Counted from the stretch's first letter, positions 29,723 through 39,011 are shown. The stretch is DNA of 64,000 nucleotides from an uncultured Pelagibacteraceae bacterium (GCA_902624045.1 CACNVX010000002.1:25538-89537); one strand, 5' to 3'. A program made the numbers and translations. Notes: a model not told the origin generated them from the sequence alone.

Positions 29723-32388
29723 TGAAAAAACTTATATTAAATTTTAATTCTAAGGATAGTAAAAAAATTGAAAATCCTAAAAACTTTTTAGGTGGAAAAG
29801 GTGCTAATCTTTCTGAAATGGGAAGAATGGGTCTTCCAGTGCCTCCAGGTTTTACAATATCTACAAAAGTTTGTGAAATTTTTTATAAGGATAAAAAAAA
29901 ATTAAATAAAAATTTAATTTCTCAAATTAAAAAAGAATTAAAATTAATCGAAAAAGATGTTTCTAAAAAATTTGGAGACCTAAAAAATCCACTTTTATTG
30001 TCTGTACGTTCTGGCGCAAGAGTATCAATGCCTGGTATGATGGATACTATTCTAAATTTGGGCCTGAACGATAAAACAGTTAAAGCTTTAGCAATTAAAA
30101 CTTCAAATGGAAGGTTCGCTAAAGACAGTTATAGAAGATTCATTCAAATGTATGGTAATGTGGTAATGGGTGTTGAAGGTTATCATTTTGAGGAATTAAT
30201 TGAAAATTACAAACTTACGAAAGGTGTTTTGTTAGATACAGATTTAGATGAGAGTGATTGGGATGGACTAATTGAGGACTTTAAAAGAACAGTAAGAGAA
30301 AAGGCTAAAAAAGATTTTCCTCAAGATGTCTATGAACAATTACTAGGAGCAATAACTGCTGTATTTTTATCTTGGGAAAGTAATAGAGCAAAAGTATATA
30401 GAAAACTAAATCAAATCCCAGCGGAGTGGGGAACCGCAGTAAATGTTCAATCAATGGTTTTTGGAAATATGGGTGATGATTGTGCAACAGGAGTTGTCTT
30501 TACAAGAAATCCATCAGATGGATCAAATGAAATATATGGTGAATATTTAATTAACGCGCAAGGTGAGGATGTTGTGGCAGGCACTAGAACGCCACAATAT
30601 ATAACAAAAAAAGCCAGGAGAGATGCCAAAGTAAAAGAATTATCAATGGAAGAATCTATGCCTAAAGTCTTTAAAGAACTTCAAAAAATTTTGAAAAAAT
30701 TAGAGATGCATTACAAAGATATGCAAGACGTAGAGTTTACAGTCGAAAATAATAAATTATGGATGCTTCAAACAAGATCAGGAAAAAGGACAGCAAAATC
30801 AGCAGTCAAAATTGCAGTTGATATGGTTAAAGAAAAATTGATTTCTAAAAAAGAAGCTGTATTAAGAATTGATCCAAACTCTTTAGATACACTTTTGCAT
30901 CCTACTTTAGATGAAAAAAGTTCAATTAATGTAATAGCAAATGGATTGCCAGCATCACCTGGTGCAGCTAGTGGCAAAGTTGTGTTTACATCAGAAGAAG
31001 CTGAAAGATTAACCGCAATGATGCAAGATACAATTTTGGTAAGAGTGGAAACCTCTCCAGAAGATATACAAGGAATGCATGCTGCTAAAGGAATTTTGAC
31101 TGCAAGGGGAGGAATGACAAGTCATGCGGCTGTTGTTGCAAGAGGTATGGGCAGGCCATGTGTTTCAGGATCGAGTGAAATTGATATAAACTATGAAAAT
31201 AAGTCTTTTAAAACTTCTTCAATGGAGATTAAAGAAGGAGACATAATCACTATTGATGGCTCAACTGGAAGAATTATTTCCGGAAGTGTTTCAACTGTGA
31301 AGCCTGAAATATCTGGTGATTTTTCCAAGTTAATGTCTTGGGCAGATAGCTTTAGGAAATTAAGAGTAAGAACAAATTCTGAGACACCAAAAGACACCAA
31401 AACAGCAAAAGATTTTGGTGCAGAGGGAATTGGATTATGTAGAACTGAACATATGTTTTTTGATGAAGAACGAATTTTGTCTGTAAGAGAAATGATATTA
31501 TCTAAAACGAAAGATGACAGAGCAATAGCATTACAAAAACTGTTACCACATCAAAGAAAAGATTTTATAGATATCTTTAAAATCATGAGTGGATTACCAG
31601 TCACAGTTAGATTGTTGGACCCACCATTACATGAATTTTTACCACGCACAGAAAAGGAAATTAATGAGGTTGCTAGTATAGTTAATCTCCCAATTAAAGA
31701 GATTGAGTCAAGAATTGAAGAGCTACATGAGCAAAATCCTATGTTAGGTCATAGAGGCTGTCGTCTTGGAATATCTTTTCCTGAAATTTACGAGATGCAA
31801 TGTAAAGCAATATTTGAAGCTTTAGCACACCTTAAAAAAAGTAAAATTAAATCTGCATTTCCTGAAATAATGATACCTTTGGTATCTACAGAGGCCGAGA
31901 TAAAAATAATGAAAGATTTAGTAATTAGAACCGCAAGTAAAGTTCAACATGAACATAAATTAAAAATAGAATTTTTAGTAGGAACGATGATTGAATTACC
32001 TAGAGCAGCAATAAAAGCAAAGGAAATTGCTAAGCATGCAGAGTTCTTTAGTTTTGGAACAAATGATTTAACTCAGACTACTTTTGGAATCAGTAGAGAT
32101 GATAGTGGTAAATTTTTAAATGATTATTTAGAAAACAAAATATTTTCTGTTGATCCTTTTGTTTCAATAGATGAAGGAGTTTCAGATTTAGTTGAAATAG
32201 CGGTAGAAAAAGGAAGAAAACAAAATAAAAATCTTAAACTAGGTATTTGTGGAGAGCATGGAGGAGATCCGCATAGCATTTCTTTTTGTGCAAGAGCAGG
32301 ATTGAATTATGTTTCTTGTTCACCTTATAGAGTTCCTGTTGCAAGGCTAGCTGCCGCTCAAGCTGAAATTAAAAAAAAATTAAATTAA
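29722..32388 (+). CDS. ppdK: Pyruvate, phosphate dikinase PpdK
   Basis: Interconverts pyruvate + ATP + Pi and PEP + AMP + PPi, useful for gluconeogenesis or PPi-linked glycolysis. The N-terminal ATP-grasp part has GGKGANLSEMGRMGLPVPPGF and LLSVRSGARVSMPGMMDT. The swivelling domain has the catalytic His468 in GGMTSHAAVVARGMGRPC. The C-terminal PEP domain has GTNDLTQTTFG and the proton donor Cys843 in GICGEHGGDP. Length 888 aa is normal. Its last codons lie opposite the poly-U tract that may terminate the antisense tmRNA transcript. Confidence 0.97.
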   Translation: MKKLILNFNSKDSKKIENPKNFLGGKGANLSEMGRMGLPVPPGFTISTKVCEIFYKDKKKLNKNLISQIKKELKLIEKDVSKKFGDLKNPLLLSVRSGARVSMPGMMDTILNLGLNDKTVKALAIKTSNGRFAKDSYRRFIQMYGNVVMGVEGYHFEELIENYKLTKGVLLDTDLDESDWDGLIEDFKRTVREKAKKDFPQDVYEQLLGAITAVFLSWESNRAKVYRKLNQIPAEWGTAVNVQSMVFGNMGDDCATGVVFTRNPSDGSNEIYGEYLINAQGEDVVAGTRTPQYITKKARRDAKVKELSMEESMPKVFKELQKILKKLEMHYKDMQDVEFTVENNKLWMLQTRSGKRTAKSAVKIAVDMVKEKLISKKEAVLRIDPNSLDTLLHPTLDEKSSINVIANGLPASPGAASGKVVFTSEEAERLTAMMQDTILVRVETSPEDIQGMHAAKGILTARGGMTSHAAVVARGMGRPCVSGSSEIDINYENKSFKTSSMEIKEGDIITIDGSTGRIISGSVSTVKPEISGDFSKLMSWADSFRKLRVRTNSETPKDTKTAKDFGAEGIGLCRTEHMFFDEERILSVREMILSKTKDDRAIALQKLLPHQRKDFIDIFKIMSGLPVTVRLLDPPLHEFLPRTEKEINEVASIVNLPIKEIESRIEELHEQNPMLGHRGCRLGISFPEIYEMQCKAIFEALAHLKKSKIKSAFPEIMIPLVSTEAEIKIMKDLVIRTASKVQHEHKLKIEFLVGTMIELPRAAIKAKEIAKHAEFFSFGTNDLTQTTFGISRDDSGKFLNDYLENKIFSVDPFVSIDEGVSDLVEIAVEKGRKQNKNLKLGICGEHGGDPHSISFCARAGLNYVSCSPYRVPVARLAAAQAEIKKKLN

Positions 32389-32557
32389 GAGGGGCGTTCT
32401 GTTGCCAGGTGCCCCAGACCCCGTTTGCTTAATTAACTAAGTTAATTAGGCAGCAAGTGCGTAACTTTCGTTAGCAATTATAAATTAGCCCGTTACGGTG
32501 GAACAATCCCGAACGAAAGAATAGCCTTTAGTCACCCGTCGAATCTATTTCACCCCC
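32389..32557 (-). ncRNA. ssrA: tmRNA coding piece with tag reading frame ANESYALAA
   Basis: Starts at the acceptor-stem 5' strand. The tag reading frame runs from the resume codon GCT (32475-32473) through nine codons to TAA (32448-32446), giving ANESYALAA after the tRNA-carried Ala. The YALAA end is the same as in the E. coli tag and is the ClpXP/ClpAP degradation signal. Downstream is a GC-rich region with a GGGGC / GCCCC hairpin (32391-32415) followed by a U9 tract (32379-32371) inside ppdK on the other strand, a possible terminator. Confidence 0.88.
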
Positions 32558-32568
32558 ATAAGTTGCAA

Positions 32569-32648
32569 TGGTGGAGGTGGTGGGTACTGCCCCCACGTCC
32601 GCAATGGTTATTACGAAATTCGTTTATCGTCGTAGTTGGAAATCCAAC
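32569..32648 (-). ncRNA. ssrA: tmRNA acceptor piece
   Basis: Begins (inferred) with a GTTGGA / TCCAAC hairpin (32635-32648) and ends in ACCA. It carries the 3' side of the acceptor stem (CACCTCC) and a 5-bp T-stem GTGGG / CCCAC enclosing the 7-nt loop GGCAGTA, which does not match the usual TTCRANY. The mature 5' end is not determinable from sequence. Confidence 0.85.
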
Positions 32649-32654
32649 GATATT

Positions 32655-32682
32655 AATATAAAAGTAATTACAACAGATTCAA
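32655..32682 (-). promoter_or_regulatory. tmRNA promoter
   Basis: Read on the minus strand, TTGAAT (32682-32677) is 16 bp from TATATT (32660-32655). The predicted start is about G32648, exactly where the 5' hairpin of the acceptor piece begins, which supports both calls. Confidence 0.65.
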
Positions 32683-32690
32683 TAACAATC

Positions 32691-33638
32691 ATGAAATTAA
32701 CTAAAGAACAGCAAGAAGAGATAAAGAACCAACAATCACAAAGCAATCTAACTAAAAGAGTAACGGCACCAGACCTTGAAAAAATCTTATATGAGGCAAT
32801 TCCAGCTTTAGATCATGGCTTTGTAAGGGTAGTTGATTATATGGGTGATGATACATCAATAGTTCAGTCAGCCAGAGTATCGTACGGAAAAGGAACAAAA
32901 CAAGTTTCGACTGACAAAGGTTTAATTAAATATTTGATGAGGCACTGGCACAGCACACCATTTGAAATGTGTGAAATTAAATATCATGTTAAGCTTCCAA
33001 TATTTATTGCGAGACAATGGATTAGGCATAGAACTGCAAATGTTAATGAATATTCCGCAAGATATTCTATTTTAGATAAAGAATTTTATTTGCCATCACA
33101 AGAAAATTTAGCTGCTCAATCAACTAGTAACCGACAGGGGAGAGGAGATGTTTTGGAAGGAAAACAGGCAGAGGAGGTCTTAGAACTTTTAAAAAGTGAT
33201 GCAGAGAGAACTTACGATAATTATGAGACTATGCTTAATGAAAGATTTGATGGATCAACAATTGACCAAAATAAAAAAGGTTTAGCGAGAGAGCTTGCAA
33301 GAATGAATTTAACATTAAATACTTATACTCAATGGTATTGGAAAACTGATTTGTTAAATTTAATGAATTTTCTAAGATTAAGAGCTGATAGTCATGCACA
33401 ATATGAAATTAGAGTTTATGCAGATATAATGTTGAATACTGTAAAAAGATGGGTTCCAATTACATATGATGCTTTTATAGATTATAGGGTAGGTGGTACG
33501 GAGGTTTCTGCAAAAGGAAAAGTAATCATACAAAAACTTATTAAGGGTGAAAATGTAGAAGTTGAAAGTTCAGGGCTGTCTAAAAGAGAGTGGAATGAAT
33601 TGATGGTTGCTTTTGATCTTAAAGATAAGTTGATTTAA
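32691..33638 (+). CDS. thyX: FAD-dependent thymidylate synthase ThyX
   Basis: Makes dTMP from dUMP using methylene-THF and FAD/NADPH, an alternative to ThyA. The ThyX signature RHRX7S is present as [11 protein letters not shown] (residues 112-122), with [10 protein letters not shown] before it and SARYSILD after. Length from ATG 32691 is 315 aa. The frame is open back to 32568, but that part lies in the tmRNA gene, so ATG 32691 is chosen. The 3' end overlaps the convergent mrp gene by 20 bp. Confidence 0.95.
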   Translation: MKLTKEQQEEIKNQQSQSNLTKRVTAPDLEKILYEAIPALDHGFVRVVDYMGDDTSIVQSARVSYGKGTKQVSTDKGLIKYLMRHWHSTPFEMCEIKYHVKLPIFIARQWIRHRTANVNEYSARYSILDKEFYLPSQENLAAQSTSNRQGRGDVLEGKQAEEVLELLKSDAERTYDNYETMLNERFDGSTIDQNKKGLARELARMNLTLNTYTQWYWKTDLLNLMNFLRLRADSHAQYEIRVYADIMLNTVKRWVPITYDAFIDYRVGGTEVSAKGKVIIQKLIKGENVEVESSGLSKREWNELMVAFDLKDKLI

Positions 33639-34443
33639 TTTTTTCAGCAAAATTTAAATAAATTTTTGAAATTTCATGTTCTGGATTAGCTTCAACTATA
33701 GGCTTTCCTTCATCACCCATTTTACCAACTTCAGGATTAATAGGTATTTCACCTAAAAATTCTTTTTTAAATTCCCCAGCTGTTTTTTTAACTCCTCCTT
33801 CACCAAAAATTTTATATTTCTTTCCATCGTCCCCAGTAAAAAAACTCATATTGTCTACTAAACCTAAAATTTTAACTCCAAGTTTATCAAACATTCTAAT
33901 ACCTCTTTTAACATCTAAAAGAGCTACTTCTTGAGGTGTGCTCACAATTATTGCACCATCCATTTTTATTTCTTGTGAAAATGTTAGTTGAGTGTCACCA
34001 GTTCCTGGAGGCATATCAACTATTATAAAGTCTAAATCTTTCCATTTTACTTTTTGTGTAAAAGTTTTAATTGCGCTTGTTACCATAGGGCCCCGCCATA
34101 TCATTGGGGTTTGTTGATCTGTTAAAAATCCGATTGACATGCATTGAATTTCGTATTTTGTTATTGGCTCTAATTTTTGACCATCACTTTTTGGTTTTTC
34201 ATTAATATCAAACATTTTGGGAATAGATGGACCATAAATATCTGCATCTAATAGACCAACTTTACATCCTATTTTTTTAAGAGCTATCGCAAGATTCGTT
34301 GCAAAAGTAGATTTTCCAACCCCACCTTTTGCACTAGAGACTGCAATCGTAAACTTGGTTCCAAGTATTGGATTTTTAGTGAATTTTTTAGGCTGTAGCT
34401 TCTTTTTCATTGCGGCACTTAGTTCTCGCTTTTTATCGCTCAT
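33619..34443 (-). CDS. apbC: Mrp/ApbC family iron-sulfur cluster carrier ATPase
   Basis: P-loop ATPase of the Mrp/NBP35 family, thought to carry and insert Fe-S clusters. The deviant Walker A is [49 protein letters not shown] and [16 protein letters not shown] follow. It lacks the usual N-terminal DUF59/MIP18 domain. It shows no obvious CxxC pair near the C-terminus. The start is uncertain: ATG 34443 gives 274 aa; ATG 34494 would add 17 residues but forms a CATATG palindrome with the divergent hflK start and lies within the presumed hflK promoter region. Confidence 0.88.
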   Translation of the reverse strand: MSDKKRELSAAMKKKLQPKKFTKNPILGTKFTIAVSSAKGGVGKSTFATNLAIALKKIGCKVGLLDADIYGPSIPKMFDINEKPKSDGQKLEPITKYEIQCMSIGFLTDQQTPMIWRGPMVTSAIKTFTQKVKWKDLDFIIVDMPPGTGDTQLTFSQEIKMDGAIIVSTPQEVALLDVKRGIRMFDKLGVKILGLVDNMSFFTGDDGKKYKIFGEGGVKKTAGEFKKEFLGEIPINPEVGKMGDEGKPIVEANPEHEISKIYLNFAEKIKSTYL

Positions 34444-34456
34444 CAAACTATCATTA

Positions 34457-34487
34457 CTTGTTTTTTCCAATAAAGACACTATATAAG
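34457..34487 (+). promoter_or_regulatory. Putative hflK promoter, predicts near-leaderless mRNA
   Basis: CTTGTT (34457-34462) and CTATAT (34479-34484) are 16 bp apart, close to the alphaproteobacterial housekeeping pattern CTTGAC-N17-CTATAT. The start would fall within a few bases of ATG 34495, leaving no room for a ribosome binding site. Confidence 0.5.
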
Positions 34488-34494
34488 TTCGCAT

Positions 34495-35601
34495 ATGTCA
34501 GATGATTTTAGAGGTAGAGGTGGAAGCCCATGGGGAGCTCCTCCAGGAGGAGGTAGCGGTGGTAATGGTTCAGGTAGAGGTCCAACCCCCCCCAATATTG
34601 ACGAAATTATAAAAGAAATTCAAGATAAGATAAAAAGATTTTTACCTGGAGGAAAATCTTCAGGAGGTAAATCTATAAGCCTGATTTTATTAGTTTTGGC
34701 ATTTGTATGGTTGGCTAGCGGTCTTTATAGAGTGCTTCCAGATGAGCAAGGTGTAGTTTTAAGATTTGGAAAGTTTGTAAAAACAACTCAACCAGGTTTA
34801 AATTATCATATACCTTTTCCAGTAGAAACTGTTCAAACACCTAAAGTAACAAAAGTTAATAGAATGGATATTGGATTTAGATCTGAAAGGGATAGTGGCT
34901 TTTCTACAGGTGGCGGAGTGGCAGACGTACCACAAGAAAGTTTAATGTTAACTGGAGATGAAAATATAGTTAACATAGATTTTTCAGTATTCTGGGTAAT
35001 TAAAGATGCTGGAAATTTCTTATTTAAAATTCAAGATCCAGAAGGAACTGTCAAAGCTGCAGCAGAAACTGCAATGAGAGAAGTAATTGCTAAAAGTGCT
35101 ATTCAGCCAATTTTAACAGAGGGAAGATCTAAAATTGAGGTTGAAACACAAGCAATTATCCAAACAATTTTAGACGATTATGAAAGTGGAATTCAAATAA
35201 CTCAAGTTCAAACTCAAAAAGCTGATCCACCAGATCAAGTGATTGATGCATTTAGAGATGTGCAAGCTGCAAGAGCTGATATGGAAAGGTCTAAAAACGA
35301 AGCCGAAGCTTACGCTAATGATGTTATACCAAGAGCACGAGGAGAAGCTCAAAAAATTTTACAAGCAGCTGAAGCATATAAAAAAGAAGTGGTAGCAAAA
35401 GCAGAGGGAGAGGCAAGTAGATTTATTGCTATTTACAGTGAGTATAAAAATGCAAAAGCAGTGACACAGGAAAGAATGTACTTAGAAACTATGGAAAAAG
35501 TTTTAGCAGATATCGATAAAGTAATTATAGAAAAAAATGCAGGATCAGGTGTTGTCCCTTACTTACCATTGCCTGAATTAAAAAAGAAAGCGACAAATTA
35601 A
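34495..35601 (+). CDS. hflK: FtsH protease modulator HflK
   Basis: SPFH/prohibitin-domain membrane protein that with HflC forms a large cage around FtsH and limits its access to substrates. A Gly/Pro-rich cytoplasmic N-terminus (about residues 1-35), one membrane segment (about 60-78, ISLILLVLAFVWLASGLY) and the SPFH domain with DEQGVVLRFGKFVKTTQPGLNY are visible, followed by a long Ala/Glu-rich helix. Length 368 aa is normal. It is followed by hflC after 1 bp. Confidence 0.96.
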   Translation: MSDDFRGRGGSPWGAPPGGGSGGNGSGRGPTPPNIDEIIKEIQDKIKRFLPGGKSSGGKSISLILLVLAFVWLASGLYRVLPDEQGVVLRFGKFVKTTQPGLNYHIPFPVETVQTPKVTKVNRMDIGFRSERDSGFSTGGGVADVPQESLMLTGDENIVNIDFSVFWVIKDAGNFLFKIQDPEGTVKAAAETAMREVIAKSAIQPILTEGRSKIEVETQAIIQTILDDYESGIQITQVQTQKADPPDQVIDAFRDVQAARADMERSKNEAEAYANDVIPRARGEAQKILQAAEAYKKEVVAKAEGEASRFIAIYSEYKNAKAVTQERMYLETMEKVLADIDKVIIEKNAGSGVVPYLPLPELKKKATN

Positions 35602-35602
35602 A

Positions 35603-36475
35603 ATGAAAGCTGGAAAAGTATTGGTTGGATTATTAGTAGCAATAGGTGTTGTAGCTTACTTGTCAGTGATTATAGTTAAAGAGGTTAATCAAGCGATTAT
35701 TCTTCAATTTGGTGATCCAAAGAGAATTATAATGAAACCGGGATTAAACTTTAAAATTCCTTTCATTCAAAATGTAGTCTATCTGGACAAAAGAATTTTA
35801 AATTTGGATGCTCCACCAGAAGAGGTTATTGCATCTGATCAGAAAAGATTAATTGTTGATGCGTTCGCAAGATTTCAGATCATAGATCCATTAAAATTTT
35901 ATATTTCAGTTGGAAATGAGAGAGTTGCAAGATCAAGATTATCTACAATTATTAACTCAAGAATTAGAAATGTATTAGGACAAGAAGAATTACAAACTTT
36001 ATTATCAAAAGATAGATCCAAACAAATGGCTTTGATTAAAGAGGGTGTAAATAATGAGGCTCAGAACTTTGGAATAAATATTGTTGATGTTAGAATTAAA
36101 AGAGCAGATCTTCCACAAGCGAATAGTGATGCGATCTATAGAAGGATGCAAACCGAAAGAGAGAGAGAAGCTAAAGAGTTTAGAGCGAAGGGTGCAGAAA
36201 TGGCCGTAACTATTACATCAACTGCTGATAAAGAAGTCACAGTAATTTTGGCTGATGCACAAAAACAATCAGAGATAATGAAAGGAGAAGGTGATGGTTT
36301 GAGAAATAAAATATTTGCCGACGCCTTTGGTCAAGATCCTGAATTTTTTGCATTTTATAGGGCTATGCAAGCATATGAAAAAGCTTTAATTGGAGGTGAA
36401 ACATCTTTAATTTTGTCACCTGATAGTGAGTTTTTCAAATTTTTTGGAAATATAAAACCTGAAATCCAACAATAA
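35603..36475 (+). CDS. hflC: FtsH protease modulator HflC
   Basis: Partner of HflK. An N-terminal membrane anchor (about residues 6-25), the SPFH domain beginning VNQAIILQFGDPKRIIMKPGLNFKIPF is interrupted here only for brevity, and the helical DVRIKRADLPQANSDAIYRRM region is characteristic. GEGDGLRNKIFADAFGQDPEFF lies near the C-terminus. Length 290 aa is usual. It is part of the hflK-hflC-DUF2065-degP unit. Confidence 0.96.
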   Translation: MKAGKVLVGLLVAIGVVAYLSVIIVKEVNQAIILQFGDPKRIIMKPGLNFKIPFIQNVVYLDKRILNLDAPPEEVIASDQKRLIVDAFARFQIIDPLKFYISVGNERVARSRLSTIINSRIRNVLGQEELQTLLSKDRSKQMALIKEGVNNEAQNFGINIVDVRIKRADLPQANSDAIYRRMQTEREREAKEFRAKGAEMAVTITSTADKEVTVILADAQKQSEIMKGEGDGLRNKIFADAFGQDPEFFAFYRAMQAYEKALIGGETSLILSPDSEFFKFFGNIKPEIQQ

Positions 36476-36481
36476 ATCTTA

Positions 36482-36667
36482 ATGCGTGAGCTAGTCATAG
36501 CTTTTGGTCTTTTCTTATTTATTGAGGGAATTTTGTACGCCTTATTTCCAGCAAAAATGAAAAGTATGTTAAAAAAATTAGAACTTGTGAAAGATAGCCA
36601 ACTGCGATCAGGTGGACTTATTTTTGCGGCAATAGGTTTTGTAATTATTTATTACATTAAGAGCTAA
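36482..36667 (+). CDS. DUF2065 small membrane protein
   Basis: A 61-aa protein with two hydrophobic helices (about residues 4-22 and 42-59) around a short Lys-rich loop (FPAKMKSMLKKL), matching the DUF2065 (YjeT-like) pattern. It sits between hflC and degP, as DUF2065 genes often do in proteobacteria. The function is unknown; the location suggests a link to membrane quality control. Confidence 0.88.
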   Translation: MRELVIAFGLFLFIEGILYALFPAKMKSMLKKLELVKDSQLRSGGLIFAAIGFVIIYYIKS

Positions 36668-36668
36668 T

Positions 36669-38084
36669 ATGAGAAAAATTAAAATAATATTTTTAACGAT
36701 AATTTTTTCATTAACTTTTTCACTGAGTGCAAACTCTAAAACAGTGCCTGCTTCATTTGCAGACCTTGCAGAAAAATTAATGCCATCTGTGGTCAATATT
36801 TCTACTACAACAACTGTGGTAACTAATACTAATCCATTTCCTTTTCAATTTCCTCCGGGATCTCCTTTTGAAGATATGTTTAAAGAATTTGGGACTCCTC
36901 AAGAAAGACAATCAGCTGCGCTAGGTTCTGGGTTTATAATTGATGAGAAAGGAATTGTAATTACAAATAATCACGTAATTCAAGATGCTGACGATATTAT
37001 TGTTAGAGTAAATGGCGATCAAGAATTTAAAGCAAAGGTTTTAGGCGCTGATCCTCTTATGGATATAGCTGTTTTACAACTAGAAACAGATGAAAAGTTT
37101 GTACCGGTCGAATTTGGAAACTCTGATAAAGCAAGAATTGGTGATTGGGTTTTAGCTATTGGAAATCCATTTGGTCTTGGTGGAACCGTAACCGCTGGAA
37201 TTATATCAGCAAGAAACAGATCAATTGGTTTATCAAGATATGAAGATTTTATACAAACAGACGCTTCTATTAACTCAGGAAATTCAGGTGGGCCATTATT
37301 TGATATGGATGGAAATGTAATTGGAATTAATACAGCAATTCTTGGACGTAATGGTTCTATTGGAATTGGATTTTCAATACCATCAAACAGTGCTCAAATT
37401 GTAATTAAACAATTAATTGAATTTGGTGAAACAAAAAGAGGTTGGCTTGGTGTAAGAATTCAAGATGTAACAAAAGAAATTGCTGATGTTGAAAAATTAG
37501 ATAAAGCAAGAGGAGCATTAGTTGCTAGTGTTGCAGAAAATAGTCCATCAGAAAAAGCAGGAATACAAGCTGGTGACATTATATTAGAATTTAATGGAGA
37601 AAAAATAAACCAAATGAAAGAACTTCCAGCAATTGTAGCAAGAACAGAAGTTGGAAAAAAAGTTGAAGTTAAAGTTTGGAGAGATAAAAAAGAGATTACT
37701 AAAAATGTTATTTTAGGAAGGCTAGAAACTTCAGATGATTTTAAAATAAGTAAAAATCAAGAAAATAAAAAACAAAATAATGAAGAAATAATTGAAAGTT
37801 TAAGAATTGCAGTAAGACCACTAACTAAAGAAGATATTAAAAACAGAAATTTACCAAATCAGACAACAGGACTTGTTATAACAAAAATTGCAAACAACAG
37901 CCCTTTAGCAAATTCAATAGAGCTCAATAGTGTTATTATTGAAGCTCAAAAGAAAAAAATTAGATCAGTCAATGACTTAAAAGATATTACAAAAGAAGTT
38001 CTTAATTCAAATCAAAAGACAGTTTTACTCGCAATCTATAATAATCAAAATCAAAGACGATACATTGGTGTTAAGCTAGACTAA
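36669..38084 (+). CDS. degP: Periplasmic serine endoprotease DegP/HtrA (Do family)
   Basis: Periplasmic protease-chaperone for misfolded envelope proteins. A signal peptide (about residues 1-24) precedes the trypsin-like domain with catalytic His102 (ITNNHVI), Asp132 (MDIAVL) and Ser206 (INSGNSGGPL). Two PDZ domains follow; the first contains RGWLGVRIQ and GIQAGDIILEFNG, and the second, more degenerate one starts near residue 375. Length 471 aa is normal. It follows DUF2065 by 1 bp. Confidence 0.96.
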   Translation: MRKIKIIFLTIIFSLTFSLSANSKTVPASFADLAEKLMPSVVNISTTTTVVTNTNPFPFQFPPGSPFEDMFKEFGTPQERQSAALGSGFIIDEKGIVITNNHVIQDADDIIVRVNGDQEFKAKVLGADPLMDIAVLQLETDEKFVPVEFGNSDKARIGDWVLAIGNPFGLGGTVTAGIISARNRSIGLSRYEDFIQTDASINSGNSGGPLFDMDGNVIGINTAILGRNGSIGIGFSIPSNSAQIVIKQLIEFGETKRGWLGVRIQDVTKEIADVEKLDKARGALVASVAENSPSEKAGIQAGDIILEFNGEKINQMKELPAIVARTEVGKKVEVKVWRDKKEITKNVILGRLETSDDFKISKNQENKKQNNEEIIESLRIAVRPLTKEDIKNRNLPNQTTGLVITKIANNSPLANSIELNSVIIEAQKKKIRSVNDLKDITKEVLNSNQKTVLLAIYNNQNQRRYIGVKLD

Positions 38085-38086
38085 TA

Positions 38087-38995
38087 ATGGATTTAAAATC
38101 CAAGATAATATTAATATCTGGACCCACGGCATCAGGAAAATCAAGTTTTGCAATTAAAGTTGCAAAAAAAGTCAGTGGAGAGATTATTAATGCAGATAGC
38201 ATGCAAGTATACAAAGAGCTTAAAATCCTGTCAGCTAGACCTGATCCAAAAAAATATCAGAAAATAAAACATCATTTATATGGCTTTCATAATGTAACAA
38301 AAAACTTTTCCACAGGTGATTGGCTTAAGCTGGTAATTAAAAAAATTAAGTTAGTTCAAAAAAGAAAAAAAATCCCAATTCTTGTAGGAGGGACAGGTTT
38401 ATACTTTAAAGCTTTAACTGATGGTTTAGTTAAAATACCAAATATTTCATTAAAATTAAGAAATCAAATTAGAGACTTACAAAAAAAGCTTGGACAAAAG
38501 AAGTTTTATGAAAAACTACTAAAATTAGATCCGTCCTCTAGAGTAAAAATAAATCCTACTGACATTCAAAGATCAATCAGAGCTTATGAAGTTAAAAAGT
38601 TTACAAAAAAATCTCTAACTGAATGGTTTAAAAACACAAAATCAAACTTTGTGGAAGAAGATTTTTTTAAAATTTATATTGATTTTCCTAGACAAGAATT
38701 AATTGAGCGCATCAATGTAAGAACAAAGGAAATGATAGAAAATGGAGCAATAAAAGAAGTAAAAGATTTCATAAAGTTAAGGGTTAGAAAAGATAAGAGT
38801 GCTAGCAAAGCTATAGGAGTAAATGAAATTAGAGAATATTTAAAAAAACAAAAAGATTTGAATGAGACTATAGAAAAAATAGCCATAAAAACTAGACAAT
38901 ACGCCAAAAGACAAAGCACTTGGGCTAGAGGCAACATGATAAATTGGATGAAGTTGAAGCCACAGGACATAAATAAATATTTAAAAAAAATTTAA
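38087..38995 (+). CDS. miaA: tRNA dimethylallyltransferase MiaA
   Basis: Adds dimethylallyl to A37 of tRNAs reading UNN codons. The P-loop GPTASGKSSFA, INADSMQVYKELKILSARP, GGTGLYFKALTDGL and the C-terminal RQYAKRQSTWARG are intact. Length 302 aa is standard. It comes 2 bp after degP and is probably co-transcribed. The dimethylallyl donor derives from the MEP pathway whose first gene, dxs, is also in this window. Confidence 0.96.
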   Translation: MDLKSKIILISGPTASGKSSFAIKVAKKVSGEIINADSMQVYKELKILSARPDPKKYQKIKHHLYGFHNVTKNFSTGDWLKLVIKKIKLVQKRKKIPILVGGTGLYFKALTDGLVKIPNISLKLRNQIRDLQKKLGQKKFYEKLLKLDPSSRVKINPTDIQRSIRAYEVKKFTKKSLTEWFKNTKSNFVEEDFFKIYIDFPRQELIERINVRTKEMIENGAIKEVKDFIKLRVRKDKSASKAIGVNEIREYLKKQKDLNETIEKIAIKTRQYAKRQSTWARGNMINWMKLKPQDINKYLKKI

Positions 38996-39011
38996 AATTT
39001 TCATTCTTAAA

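Larger units (their letters stand above)
32389..32648 (-). ncRNA. ssrA: tmRNA precursor, circularly permuted two-piece type (ssrA)
   Basis: Transfer-messenger RNA, which rescues stalled ribosomes and tags the nascent peptide. On the minus strand an acceptor piece ending in CCA (3' end at 32569) precedes, after an 11-nt spacer (32558-32568), a coding piece beginning GGGGGTG (32557) and continuing with GATTCGACGGG, the universal tmRNA 5' signature. The two ends form a 7-bp acceptor stem (32551-32557 with 32573-32579, one G-U). P2-type pairing is seen between 32512-32517 and 32619-32624 and between 32520-32526 and 32606-32612 (one mismatch). This order and the internal spacer are the permuted architecture known from alphaproteobacteria. 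The 5' end is inferred from the promoter at 32655-32682; the 3' end is approximate. Confidence 0.93.

Noticed and set aside
32568..32690. Upstream extension of thyX to 32568
   Set aside because: The frame is open by chance through the tmRNA acceptor piece and promoter; the conserved ThyX part and a proper ATG begin at 32691.
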